This document shows, one piece after another, positions 1-5,737 of a DNA stretch of 17,399 bases. Source of the stretch: Planctomycetota bacterium (lineage in GTDB: Bacteria > Planctomycetota > PUPC01 > JABMSA01 > JAUWKK01); NCBI GenBank assembly GCA_030614245.1, contig JAUWKK010000014.1, positions 1 to 17,399 of the forward strand, in the 5' to 3' direction. The notes beneath the pieces were generated by a model. It was not told the DNA's origin. It did no database searches and worked only from the letters and a program-made list of their open reading frames with translations. Each line of letters begins with the position of its first letter. The first letter of the stretch is position 1. A program made the translations under genes and the position numbers.

Positions 1-109
1 ATCGTGGGGTATCTTACTGTACCGCAAATGCGAGCGTCAGCGTCCGGTAGGCCCAGGGGAGGCCCCGCCTCTTCGCTGCGGAGCCGCTGAGAGCCGGGGG
101 GCATAAAGG

Positions 110-268
110 CTGGGGCTTCAGCCCCAGTTGAGGAGCGGAAAAAAACGAGCCGCCCTGAAGGGGCGAAGGAAAGGAACATTTGCCGTGCCCCTTCAGGGCA
201 CAGCTATTATACTGTCTGATTCCTGGGGCGGAAGCCCCAGGCTTCATGCCTTGGCCGCTACGCGGCCA
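110..268. repeat. Array of five hairpins, near mirror-symmetric
   Basis: Five short hairpins follow one another. They are CTGGGGC/GCCCCAG (110-127, loop ttca), CGCCC/GGGCG (151-165), GTGCCC/GGGCAC (185-201), CCTGGGGC/GCCCCAGG (222-241, loop ggaa) and TGGCCGC/GCGGCCA (252-268). The first and fourth share their stem, and the second contains the inverse of the core of the third (CCCTGAAGGGG against CCCCTTCAGGG), so 110-241 is nearly mirror-symmetric. No gene is seen in 1-382: 1-109 holds only GC-rich sequence with weak dyads, and 269-358 shows nothing recognisable. The array lies downstream of the lyase gene stop, so it could form structure in that transcript's 3' end. REP/BIME-like palindromes are the closest known class; this link is inference. 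Confidence 0.75.
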
Positions 269-358
269 GGAATCAGCTTGCATGCGATTCGGGTTGAAAA
301 CATCCATTGCCTCTGGAGCACGGTTGGCCAGCATACCCCACGATCTGGATACAGACTC

Positions 359-376
359 GCCGTTGACCGTGGCACG
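359..376 (+). repeat. Scrap of family B repeat arm
   Basis: The stretch CGTTGACCGTGGCACG (361-376) matches the 3' half of the family B element (compare 12694-12706). Only the distal half-arm and the outer-stem strand remain. It ends seven bases from the lyase stop codon. It is either a decayed copy or a partial insertion. Confidence 0.5.
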
Positions 377-382
377 CAGACG

Positions 383-1297
383 CTACTTCGAGCAGAACTC
401 GAAGAACCCGATTTCATCGAGCTCGGCCTTGAGATCTTCGTACTGCTGCTGGGTGATCTTCCTCAGGGGCGTCCGGACGGGCCCGCAATCGATGCCGAGC
501 ATCTTCATTATCGACTTGGCTGCGGCGGCGAATGAACTCTCAGTGCGCCTGAGTATATTCACCAACTGCATCGATTTCATTTGCAGCGAGCGCGCGGTCT
601 CGAGGTCGCCGGCGTCGAAGGCTTCGATTATTCGGAGGTAGAGCGGCGACGCGTAGTTGTACGTGCTGCCGATGGCACCTCGTGCCCCCAGTGCCAGCCC
701 GCAGATGAGCATCTCATCGCGGCCGAAGAGCAAATCGAAGCGCCCGCCCTCGAACCGGCGGCACAAATTGAAGTCCATGACGTCTGCGTGCGTGTACTTT
801 ATGCCCGCCAGGTTGGGGATGCCGCCGGCGGCCTCGAGGAAATCGATCATCTTGAAGTTGATGCCCGTCATCGATGGGAGGTGATAATAATAAAACGGCA
901 GATCCGGTGCGGCGGCGGCGACCTCGGAGCAATATGCGACGAGGTCGCTGATGGCCCGCGGTTTGAAGAAGCTCGGCCCCATCGCACCGATGCCCCAGGC
1001 TCCGATCTCCTGGGCATGGGCGGCAAAAGCTCTGGCGGCTTCCACGCTGTCGTGACCGACGTGAACGATCACCTTAAAGCCATCCGGAGCCACTCTCGCC
1101 CACTCCCGGGCGACATCTATCCGCTCCTGCTCGGTGAGCGACATGCTCTGGCCGGTTGTGCCGCAGACGAACCCGCCGCTGACGCCGTTGCGGTGCAGGC
1201 AAGCGGCCTGTTTCTCGATCATGCCGATGTTCAGGCCCCCGTCGTCGTGCATTGCTGTGTACGGGGCGGCGATCAGCCCTTCGATGTGCTCTCTCAT
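383..1297 (-). CDS. nanA: N-acetylneuraminate lyase (sialic acid aldolase)
   Basis: This 304-residue protein of the DHDPS/NAL class I aldolase family should cleave N-acetylneuraminate to N-acetylmannosamine and pyruvate in the cytoplasm. The family marks are visible: the carboxylate-binding G-T-T-G turn at 46-49, the active-site tyrosine Y138 in FYYYHLP (135-141), the Schiff-base lysine K167 in GIKYTH, and FGRDEMLICGLALGARGAIG followed by STYNY (191-215). The YYYH-L-P and GSTYNY spellings resemble the animal NPL branch more than E. coli NanA. The start is ATG at 1297, with an AGAAGAGG-like ribosome site just upstream. A family A palindrome begins only 15 bases upstream of the start, inside the likely leader. 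It lies downstream of the sialidase on the same strand, separated by about 350 bases of repeats. A different aldolase substrate in the family is possible, but the sialidase neighbour argues for sialic acid. Confidence 0.87.
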   Translation of the reverse strand: MREHIEGLIAAPYTAMHDDGGLNIGMIEKQAACLHRNGVSGGFVCGTTGQSMSLTEQERIDVAREWARVAPDGFKVIVHVGHDSVEAARAFAAHAQEIGAWGIGAMGPSFFKPRAISDLVAYCSEVAAAAPDLPFYYYHLPSMTGINFKMIDFLEAAGGIPNLAGIKYTHADVMDFNLCRRFEGGRFDLLFGRDEMLICGLALGARGAIGSTYNYASPLYLRIIEAFDAGDLETARSLQMKSMQLVNILRRTESSFAAAAKSIMKMLGIDCGPVRTPLRKITQQQYEDLKAELDEIGFFEFCSK

Positions 1298-1312
1298 AAT
1301 CCTCTTCTCTCC

Positions 1313-1355
1313 GTGGGGCAGGCCCTCCGGCCCTCCATAGGCGGCCAGGCCTGCC
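1313..1355 (-). repeat. Family A repeat, truncated copy
   Basis: GTGG (1313-1316) is followed by GGCAGGC (1317-1323) and its partner GCCTGCC (1349-1355), with a GC-rich insert between them (CCTCCATAGGCGG core). This is arm 2 of the complete family A element at 5063-5118, in reverse orientation; the linker and arm 1 have been lost. It lies in the presumed leader of the lyase gene. Confidence 0.6.
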
Positions 1356-1397
1356 GGTTAGTTTCGGTGTGAATTGTCTTTACCGCAGCCCAAAACA

Positions 1398-1432
1398 GGT
1401 GAAGCAGCTTTCCAGCCTGCTGATTATACCAC
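1398..1432 (+). repeat. Family A repeat, one-arm copy
   Basis: The sequence reads GGTG, AGCAGC, loop, CCTGCT, linker gattata, CCAC. This is arm 1, the AT-rich linker and the closing CCAC of the family A element, with arm 2 cleanly missing. It lies in the 351-base gene-free stretch 1298-1648, which otherwise holds two more family A copies and a tandem repeat. Confidence 0.55.
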
Positions 1433-1487
1433 AGAATCGCCTGGCAATGCGCGGTTGTTTGGTCAGCGCGCCGGCCTCGCTGGTTTC

Positions 1488-1526
1488 GTGGGGCAGGCTT
1501 TCAGCCTGCCAATTAATGAGCAGCCT
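1488..1526 (-). repeat. Family A repeat, reverse, 3' arm lost
   Basis: GTGG (1488-1491), then a perfect 8-bp hairpin GGCAGGCT/AGCCTGCC (1492-1510, loop ttc), the linker aattaatg, and one strand of arm 1 (AGCAGCCT, 1519-1526). Instead of the returning strand, the sequence runs into unrelated bases and then a tandem repeat. Confidence 0.65.
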
Positions 1527-1548
1527 GGAAAATTGGCCCGCCCAATTT

Positions 1549-1572
1549 GGAACAGTGGAACAGTGGAACAGT
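1549..1572. repeat. Tandem repeat, 8 bp x 3 (ggaacagt)
   Basis: Three exact copies of GGAACAGT. A degenerate array of the same words in the opposite orientation lies at 15357-15392, next to the 3' end of another minus-strand gene. Confidence 0.85.
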
Positions 1573-1648
1573 GGAGGGATTGACATTGTCTCCTGTTCAC
1601 CTGCTCTACTTTCTGCTGTCTTTAGCGGGCGGGCAAGCTCCACAGGTC

Positions 1649-1786
1649 TCAGGGGTTTACCACATTCTGCGGGCGGCCCGCGACGAACGCCCTCGCATTT
1701 TCTATGACCGTATCGAGCAGCTCGGCGTAGTTCAGGCGCCTACTGTTATTCCGTTTCTCATCCATAATGTCTCCGGTGTCCGTCAT
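1649..1786 (-). CDS. 45-residue ORF overlapping sialidase stop; possible dehydrogenase tail remnant
   Basis: A 45-codon ORF (46 with its stop) begins with an ATG overlapping the sialidase stop in an ATGA junction, the usual arrangement for translational coupling. The protein starts MTDTGDIMDEKRNN and ends in ENARAFVAGRPQNVVNP. That tail resembles the extreme C-terminus of D-2-hydroxyacid dehydrogenases (a helix, then a G-x-P-x-N-V-V pattern), but no catalytic or NAD-binding part is present. It may be the surviving tail of a deleted dehydrogenase fused to a new start, or a short coupled peptide. The stop is followed directly by repeat sequence. Seeing the overlap is certain; the family resemblance is a judgement from a short stretch, and function is unknown. 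Confidence 0.45.
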   Translation of the reverse strand: MTDTGDIMDEKRNNSRRLNYAELLDTVIENARAFVAGRPQNVVNP

Positions 1787-2913
1787 TTGTCCTTACCGTC
1801 GGTCAGCCATTCGAGCGAGAGCCGTTCGAAAAGGATGGTCTCATAGGGGTGCCTGGCCCCGGCCTCATAGAAGCAGAGGATGTCACCGCCTGGCATCACT
1901 GCCAGGCAGGAGTAGGCCGCCGGCCCGGCGTGAAGGAGCTTCGATACCGGCCACGTCCTGCCCTCGTCGTAGCTAAGTCTGAGGGTCATGTGGTCGCGCT
2001 CCTTGCTGGCGGCATTGAGGAAGAGCAGGCGGTTCTTGCCGCCCTCGTCGGCGAGGGAATGGCGGCGGAAGCTCCCCTGGCACTTCGGATCGACCAGTTG
2101 CGTCTCCTGCCGTGCCTCGGACCACGTCATTCCGCCGTCGCTGCTTGTGGCAGCCACGCGGTTGCACCTGTCCGACCAATTCCGCATGTTCAGCATGAGC
2201 GTGCCGTCGGCGAGCTCGGCGACCTCGCATTCGTTGTTCATATCTCCGGCGGAGCCGCCGAGCTTCCAGGTCCTGCCGTGGTCGTCGCTGTAAACGACGT
2301 GCGACCAGTATTTCTCCCGTCCGCTCTCTGCGGCCATGTGGTCGCAGGGTATCACGAGGCGCCCCTTGTGCTCGCCCTTCTGAAGCTGGATTCCGGCTCC
2401 GGGGCCGGTGGCATACCACGTCCAGTTCTCCTTCTTGACGTCTCTCGTAATCTCCCTGTGCTCAGCCCACGTCAGGCCGTCGTCATCCGAGTACGTTACG
2501 AATATGCGGCGCGAATCCTTGCCGAATCCCGCCCTTGTGCCTTCTTCGGACACTTTGACGGAATTCCACGTGTTGAACAGCCATATCTTGCCGCTGTCCC
2601 GGTCTACGACGGCTGTGGGATTGCCCGCGACGTCGCCGCCCATTTCCGAGACGATCTGCTGCCCGGTCCAGGTCTTTCCGCCGTCGGTCGAACGCCTGAG
2701 CATCGTATCGATGTCGTCGGTATCTCGTCCGGTAAACTTCCGGCCCTCGCAGAAGGCAAGGATCGTCCCCTTGTTGGTTACCACCATCGCCGGGATGCGA
2801 TAGGAGTGGTAGCCCTCGGTTCCGCTGACGAAAACGGCCTGCTTCGCTCCACTGGCGGGCGAGGCGGATGCGAAAAGCAAGGCACTCGTAACATATTGAC
2901 AGAGCTCTCTCAT
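1783..2913 (-). CDS. Secreted exo-alpha-sialidase (GH33)
   Basis: A 376-residue sialidase expected to release terminal sialic acids from glycans outside the cytoplasm. A short hydrophobic N-terminus with an Ala/Ser-rich end near residue 23 looks like a weak signal peptide. The Y-R-I-P motif with arginine R39 is present, and five Asp-boxes (S-x-D-x-G-x-T-W) lie at about 75-82, 142-149, 209-216, 257-264 and 314-321, as in a six-bladed propeller. By spacing to known GH33 enzymes, the likely catalytic set is R39, D64, E228 (NNE), R244 (LNMR), R306 and Y334 (AAYS); these assignments are inferred. The start ATG at 2913 has AGGAG six bases upstream. The gene is divergent from the symporter and precedes the lyase gene. 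Length is normal for a single-domain enzyme. The acid could be taken from host mucin, algal or sediment glycans; the sequence does not say which. Confidence 0.9.
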   Translation of the reverse strand: MRELCQYVTSALLFASASPASGAKQAVFVSGTEGYHSYRIPAMVVTNKGTILAFCEGRKFTGRDTDDIDTMLRRSTDGGKTWTGQQIVSEMGGDVAGNPTAVVDRDSGKIWLFNTWNSVKVSEEGTRAGFGKDSRRIFVTYSDDDGLTWAEHREITRDVKKENWTWYATGPGAGIQLQKGEHKGRLVIPCDHMAAESGREKYWSHVVYSDDHGRTWKLGGSAGDMNNECEVAELADGTLMLNMRNWSDRCNRVAATSSDGGMTWSEARQETQLVDPKCQGSFRRHSLADEGGKNRLLFLNAASKERDHMTLRLSYDEGRTWPVSKLLHAGPAAYSCLAVMPGGDILCFYEAGARHPYETILFERLSLEWLTDGKDK

Positions 2914-3038
2914 TGTACACTCCTGAGATCATATCGAAGACGAATGCCGACAGCGTCACGCCCCACGTCCAGTGGCCACTGAGGGTTTTTCAATGGCGGA
3001 GCGCCTCGAGCCCGCATGCATCGAGAAACGAGTTGCGA

Positions 3039-3067
3039 ATGATAACATGTTGAGGGGCAAGAGTTAA
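3039..3067 (-). promoter_or_regulatory. Candidate sigma-70 promoter for the sialidase
   Basis: Read on the minus strand, TTAACT (3062-3067) and TATCAT (3039-3044) are 17 bases apart, and TGT directly before the -10 box gives an extended -10. Transcription would start near 3032, leaving a leader of about 118 bases that contains the 12-base palindrome CAGTGGCCACTG (2970-2981). Pattern match only. Confidence 0.38.
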
Positions 3068-3113
3068 GAGAAAAATGACTTTTGTGTGTCTGCTTGAAGC
3101 TGGAATGGAACTA

Positions 3114-3140
3114 CAGATGAACGCAGATGAACACAGATAA
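3114..3140. repeat. Tandem repeat, 10 bp x 2.7 (cagatgaacg)
   Basis: CAGATGAACG, CAGATGAACA and CAGATAA follow one another. The array lies in the 525-base gene-free stretch 2914-3438 between the divergent sialidase and symporter genes. The rest of that stretch holds a family B element, two GC-rich hairpins and candidate promoters for both genes. Confidence 0.75.
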
Positions 3141-3190
3141 GAGGGTCTGGATGCCGAAATGGGGCGTGCATTTGGACGGCCATCTGTCTG

Positions 3191-3275
3191 GGGTGGCACG
3201 TTCAAGCAAAGCTTGGACGTGTAAAGGAGCAGGAAAAACACCACGGCCAACGGAAAGCCGTTGACCGTGCCACCC
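3191..3275 (+). repeat. Family B cloverleaf-like repeat, full copy
   Basis: This 85-base element has perfect 10-bp terminal inverted repeats GGGTGGCACG (3191-3200) and CGTGCCACCC (3266-3275). Inside are arm 1, GTTCAAGC/GCTTGGAC (3200-3218, one G-T pair); a weak middle arm, CGTG/CACG (3218-3245); and arm 3, GGCCAACGG/CCGTTGACC (3245-3266, loop aaag), with one C-A mismatch. The whole could fold as a cloverleaf in single-stranded DNA or RNA. A second full copy lies at 12638-12707 and an isolated arm 3 at 16528-16564. Confidence 0.82.
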
Positions 3276-3327
3276 GGCGGCGGATTGCCGCCCCAACCCT
3301 CCTGAGGCGGGCAGGCGGGGCGGAGGG
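3276..3327 (+). repeat. Two GC-rich hairpins with a shared 20-bp module
   Basis: GGCGGC/GCCGCC (3276-3292) directly abuts the family B element and is followed by CCCTCC/GGAGGG (3297-3327). Bases 3297-3316 recur exactly, inverted, at 16389-16408 inside a family A element, and 13 of them recur at 5353-5365. The module is therefore mobile or copied independently of its neighbours. Confidence 0.65.
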
Positions 3328-3371
3328 CTGCTTCATCTTCGTGCCGATGATGGGAAACTCCAGGGTGGTTC

Positions 3372-3399
3372 TGGACATTCATCCCGCGATCGATACAAT
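3372..3399 (+). promoter_or_regulatory. Candidate sigma-70 promoter for the symporter
   Basis: TGGACA (3372-3377) and TACAAT (3394-3399) are 16 bases apart, each five of six to consensus. A start near 3406 would put the far-upstream GTG at 3400 outside the message. This supports translation from 3439, behind the GGAGG at 3428-3432. Confidence 0.45.
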
Positions 3400-3438
3400 G
3401 TGAGGCATTCGGAACGACAGTTAATGCGGAGGACCACA

Positions 3439-5058
3439 GTGTTCGAGACGAACTTCACGCAGATTGACTGGTGGATTGTGGCTGTCTATCTCGTCGGTGT
3501 CGGCATCCTCGGCGTCGTGGTGCACAGATACATCCACAACGTCTCGGACTACATCGTCGGCGGCCGCGGCTCGCGGACGGCGCTCAACACTGCCACGTTC
3601 ATTGGTACCGGCCTTGGGCTGGTGACGATCATGTACGCGGCGATCGACGGTTTCAAGATGGGCTTTTCGTTCATGATCCTCGGCCTGATCGGCATGATGT
3701 CAGGGCTGATACTCGGGTCGACCGGGTTCGTCATCAAGCGTCTGCGCGGGCTGAACCTGATGACTATCCCCGAGTACCACGAGCGCCGCTACAACCGGGG
3801 CGTTCGGATATTCGCCGGCGTCGTCTGCGCGGTTGCCGGGATAGTAAACATGGGCCTGTTCCCCAAGATGGGTGCCACTTTCATCACTTACGCGACCGGT
3901 ATGGGCCGCAACGAGGTCGTCGCGGCGGCGGAAGGTGGTAATGCAGGGGCGTCCGATGACGCCGCGCGGGATGCCGAAGCTGCAGCCGCCGCGAAGCAGA
4001 AGTTCACGGTGAACGTGATTACGTCGCTGCTTATCGTGCTCGTGCTGGTCTATACCGTGATGGGCGGAATGGTCTCGGTGATCGTCACGGACTATATGCA
4101 ATTCGTGATCCTGAGTATCGGCCTGGGGCTGGGGCTGTACTTTTGCCTGGTGCATCCCGACCTCGGCTGGGAGAATATGGTCGGCGCGCTCGGGGAGCAT
4201 CGGGGCGAGCGGGCGTTCAATCCGTTCCACAAGGATTCGTACGGGTGGGTGTGGGCCATCTGGATGGCGATACACTTCTTTGCTGCGGCGATCTGCTGGG
4301 CGCCGGAGGCATCCAGGTCGCTGACGGCGAAGGACACGAGAACGGCGAAGCGAACGTTTCTCGCGGGCGCTCCGGGCCAGTTCATTCGCCTTGCTATTCC
4401 GGCCCTGCTCGCTATTGCCGCCTTCTGCATGGTGTCCAAGAGCGTCGAAATGACGGCGCATTTCTTCCCGGAAGGTCTGAACAAGGACCCGGCGCACGCC
4501 GGCCAGGCGCTGCCGCTGCTATTGGGCAAGATCGTCCCGTCCGGCCTGCTGGGCCTGCTCGTCGCCGGCCTGATGGCGGCGTTCATGTCGACGCACGACA
4601 GCTATCTCCTATGCTGGTCGTCGGTGATAGTCCGCGACATCATTGAGCCAATCACTCGCTATTTCGGATTGGAGCTATCGGACAGCCAGCAGATCAAGTA
4701 CACACGCATCAGCATAGTCTGCATCGGTGTCTTTCTGTTGGCGTGGGGGATATGGTATCCGCTGCCCGCCAGCGTGTGGAACTACATGGCCGTCACCGGC
4801 AGCATATATCTGTGCGGCACGATAGTCGTACTCGTCGGCGGGATGTATTGGCGGCGCGCATCGAGCGCCGGCGCGATTGCGGCGCTCGCCGGAGGATTCC
4901 TGTCCGCCGCCGTGCTATTCCTACGGCAGGATCAGCAGGGGGACATGACGTTGATGGGGATGATAGGCTTGGCCAACTACGCCCTGTGTGCGATACTATT
5001 CGTCGTCTTCTCGCTGCTGATGCCGGATAAGCCGAAGGAAGCTGCGGCGGGAGAATGA
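3439..5058 (+). CDS. Sodium:solute symporter (SSS family), probable sialic acid importer
   Basis: This polytopic inner-membrane protein of about 539 residues, with roughly 13 hydrophobic segments, belongs to the SSS (LeuT-fold) family that couples solute entry to sodium. Seen: a first helix IDWWIVAVYLVGVGILGVVV, the early V-S-D-Y-I-V-G-G-R segment typical of the family, and a conserved late helix with A-A-F-M-S-T-H-D-S-Y-L, where the Ser/Thr pair sits at the usual second sodium site. An Ala/Glu/Asp-rich loop near residue 170 is unlikely to be structured. GTG at 3439 is chosen because GGAGG lies six bases upstream; ATG at 3424 has only a weak site. Sialic acid as substrate is inferred from the divergent sialidase and lyase genes. 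SSS members also carry sugars, proline or other acids, so the family is sure and the substrate is not. Confidence 0.88.
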   Translation: MFETNFTQIDWWIVAVYLVGVGILGVVVHRYIHNVSDYIVGGRGSRTALNTATFIGTGLGLVTIMYAAIDGFKMGFSFMILGLIGMMSGLILGSTGFVIKRLRGLNLMTIPEYHERRYNRGVRIFAGVVCAVAGIVNMGLFPKMGATFITYATGMGRNEVVAAAEGGNAGASDDAARDAEAAAAAKQKFTVNVITSLLIVLVLVYTVMGGMVSVIVTDYMQFVILSIGLGLGLYFCLVHPDLGWENMVGALGEHRGERAFNPFHKDSYGWVWAIWMAIHFFAAAICWAPEASRSLTAKDTRTAKRTFLAGAPGQFIRLAIPALLAIAAFCMVSKSVEMTAHFFPEGLNKDPAHAGQALPLLLGKIVPSGLLGLLVAGLMAAFMSTHDSYLLCWSSVIVRDIIEPITRYFGLELSDSQQIKYTRISIVCIGVFLLAWGIWYPLPASVWNYMAVTGSIYLCGTIVVLVGGMYWRRASSAGAIAALAGGFLSAAVLFLRQDQQGDMTLMGMIGLANYALCAILFVVFSLLMPDKPKEAAAGE

Positions 5059-5062
5059 AAAC

Positions 5063-5118
5063 GTGGTGCAGCCTTTCGAGGCTGCAGCTCGATTGGCAGG
5101 CTGGAAAGCCTGCCCCAC
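5063..5118 (+). repeat. Family A repeat, complete three-way-junction form
   Basis: The outer stem GTGG (5063-5066)/CCAC (5115-5118) encloses arm 1 GCAGCCT/AGGCTGC (5068-5085) with a TTCG loop, the linker agctcgatt, and arm 2 GGCAGGCT/AGCCTGCC (5095-5114) with a GGAA loop. TTCG and GNRA are exceptionally stable RNA tetraloops. The element fills the gap between the symporter stop and the small membrane gene, ending 17 bases before that gene's ATG, so it would be transcribed with both. Confidence 0.85.
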
Positions 5119-5135
5119 ATGTGGAGACGTGACAG

Positions 5136-5279
5136 ATGGCTGGATGGGTGACATTCTGGAAGATCGCGTGCATAATAGGCTTCGGGAGTTTCTTCGTCCT
5201 CGCGCTGGTCGTCATTCCGCTGGGTGCGAAGGACCTGCTCGCTCTGTTCCGCCACCTCGGCGGAGGCGAAGATCGGTGA
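5136..5279 (+). CDS. 47-residue single-helix membrane protein, symporter partner
   Basis: The protein opens MAGWVTFWKIACIIGFGS, followed by FFVLALVVIPLGAKDLLALFRHL and a charged GGGEDR tail. One hydrophobic helix (about residues 8-30) is followed by an amphipathic segment. GGAGA (5123-5127) sits eight bases before the ATG. It begins 78 bases after the symporter stop on the same strand, so a shared message is likely. Small one-helix proteins follow SSS symporter genes in several environmental lineages, and small partners are known for some other SSS members; a role in assembling or tuning the symporter is inferred. It could also be a chance ORF, but the clean helix, the ribosome site and the position argue against that. 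Confidence 0.7.
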   Translation: MAGWVTFWKIACIIGFGSFFVLALVVIPLGAKDLLALFRHLGGGEDR

Positions 5280-5470
5280 TGGGTCGGCAGGAAGCGGGCA
5301 TGTGTTCAGCGGTGTGCGAAATGCCGATAGCAGGGCGTACACAGCCCCAATGCTCCTGAGGCGGGGATGGCACCACAGGCGAGGCAGCCTGGCTATCGAG
5401 ATGGGCCGCCTTCCCGTTATCCGTGTCGGTTCCTGGCCGCAGGCCTACCCAGGCCGTTGATGAGAGACAG

Positions 5471-5647
5471 ATGCCATATGGCCTTCACTACTGCCGTGCT
5501 ACCGACAGGTTGCTTGTGTCGGACGGCTGTGAGGTTGTTATCATAGATCCGTGTGCGCCTGAATCACGGCCTCGCCGAGTTGAGGTTGTGCGGCCCGATG
5601 ACTATTGCGTATTTTACGTGACGTTATCGGCGTCGTCCGAAGGTTGA
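5471..5647 (+). other. Possible 58-codon ORF, propeller-blade-like remnant
   Basis: An ATG at 5471 preceded by GAGAGACAG opens a 58-codon frame containing GLHYCRATDRLLVSDG and EVVIIDP, which looks like one blade of an NHL/beta-propeller protein. Codon choice is less GC-biased at third positions than in the neighbours. There is no partner blade, so a decayed fragment is more likely than a working gene. The rest of the 458-base gap 5280-5737 holds a 13-bp repeat module (5353-5365), a weak hairpin GGCCT/AGGCC (5442-5455) and a candidate promoter. Confidence 0.25.
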
Positions 5648-5672
5648 TACCCAGCCCGAATGCTGGTAGACT
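5644..5672 (+). promoter_or_regulatory. Candidate promoter for the first polysaccharide gene
   Basis: TTGATA (5644-5649) and TAGACT (5667-5672) are 17 bases apart, with TGG before the -10 box as an extended -10. The spacer contains the dyad CCAGC/GCTGG (5651-5666), placed where an operator could sit. A start near 5679 would give a leader of about 60 bases before the galE-like ATG. Confidence 0.42.
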
Positions 5673-5737
5673 ATGCGAACGTGCTCCGACTTGATGGGGC
5701 GACACCGTTCAGACGAGCTGACAAGGAACAGACGCGT

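Noticed and set aside
110..268. Hairpin array as a CRISPR array
   Set aside because: Units are not identical direct repeats, spacing is irregular, and no cas genes are present.
581..1372. 263-codon plus-strand ORF over the lyase
   Set aside because: Shadow frame opposite a well-supported aldolase; it runs into repeat sequence.
1849..2982. 377-codon plus-strand ORF over the sialidase
   Set aside because: It is an antisense shadow of a gene with five Asp-boxes; long shadows are expected at this GC content.
2970..2990. CAGTGGCCACTG followed by AGGGTTTTT as a terminator
   Set aside because: No plus-strand gene ends upstream of it; it lies in the sialidase leader, on the wrong strand for termination.
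2990..3382. 130-codon ORF on the minus strand
   Set aside because: It reads through the family B element, the GC-rich hairpins and the tandem repeat, has no ribosome site, and has no protein-like composition.
3400..3438. Upstream GTG/ATG starts for the symporter
   Set aside because: GTG at 3400 abuts the candidate -10 box. GTG at 3439 has a strong GGAGG six bases upstream and gives the usual N-terminus.
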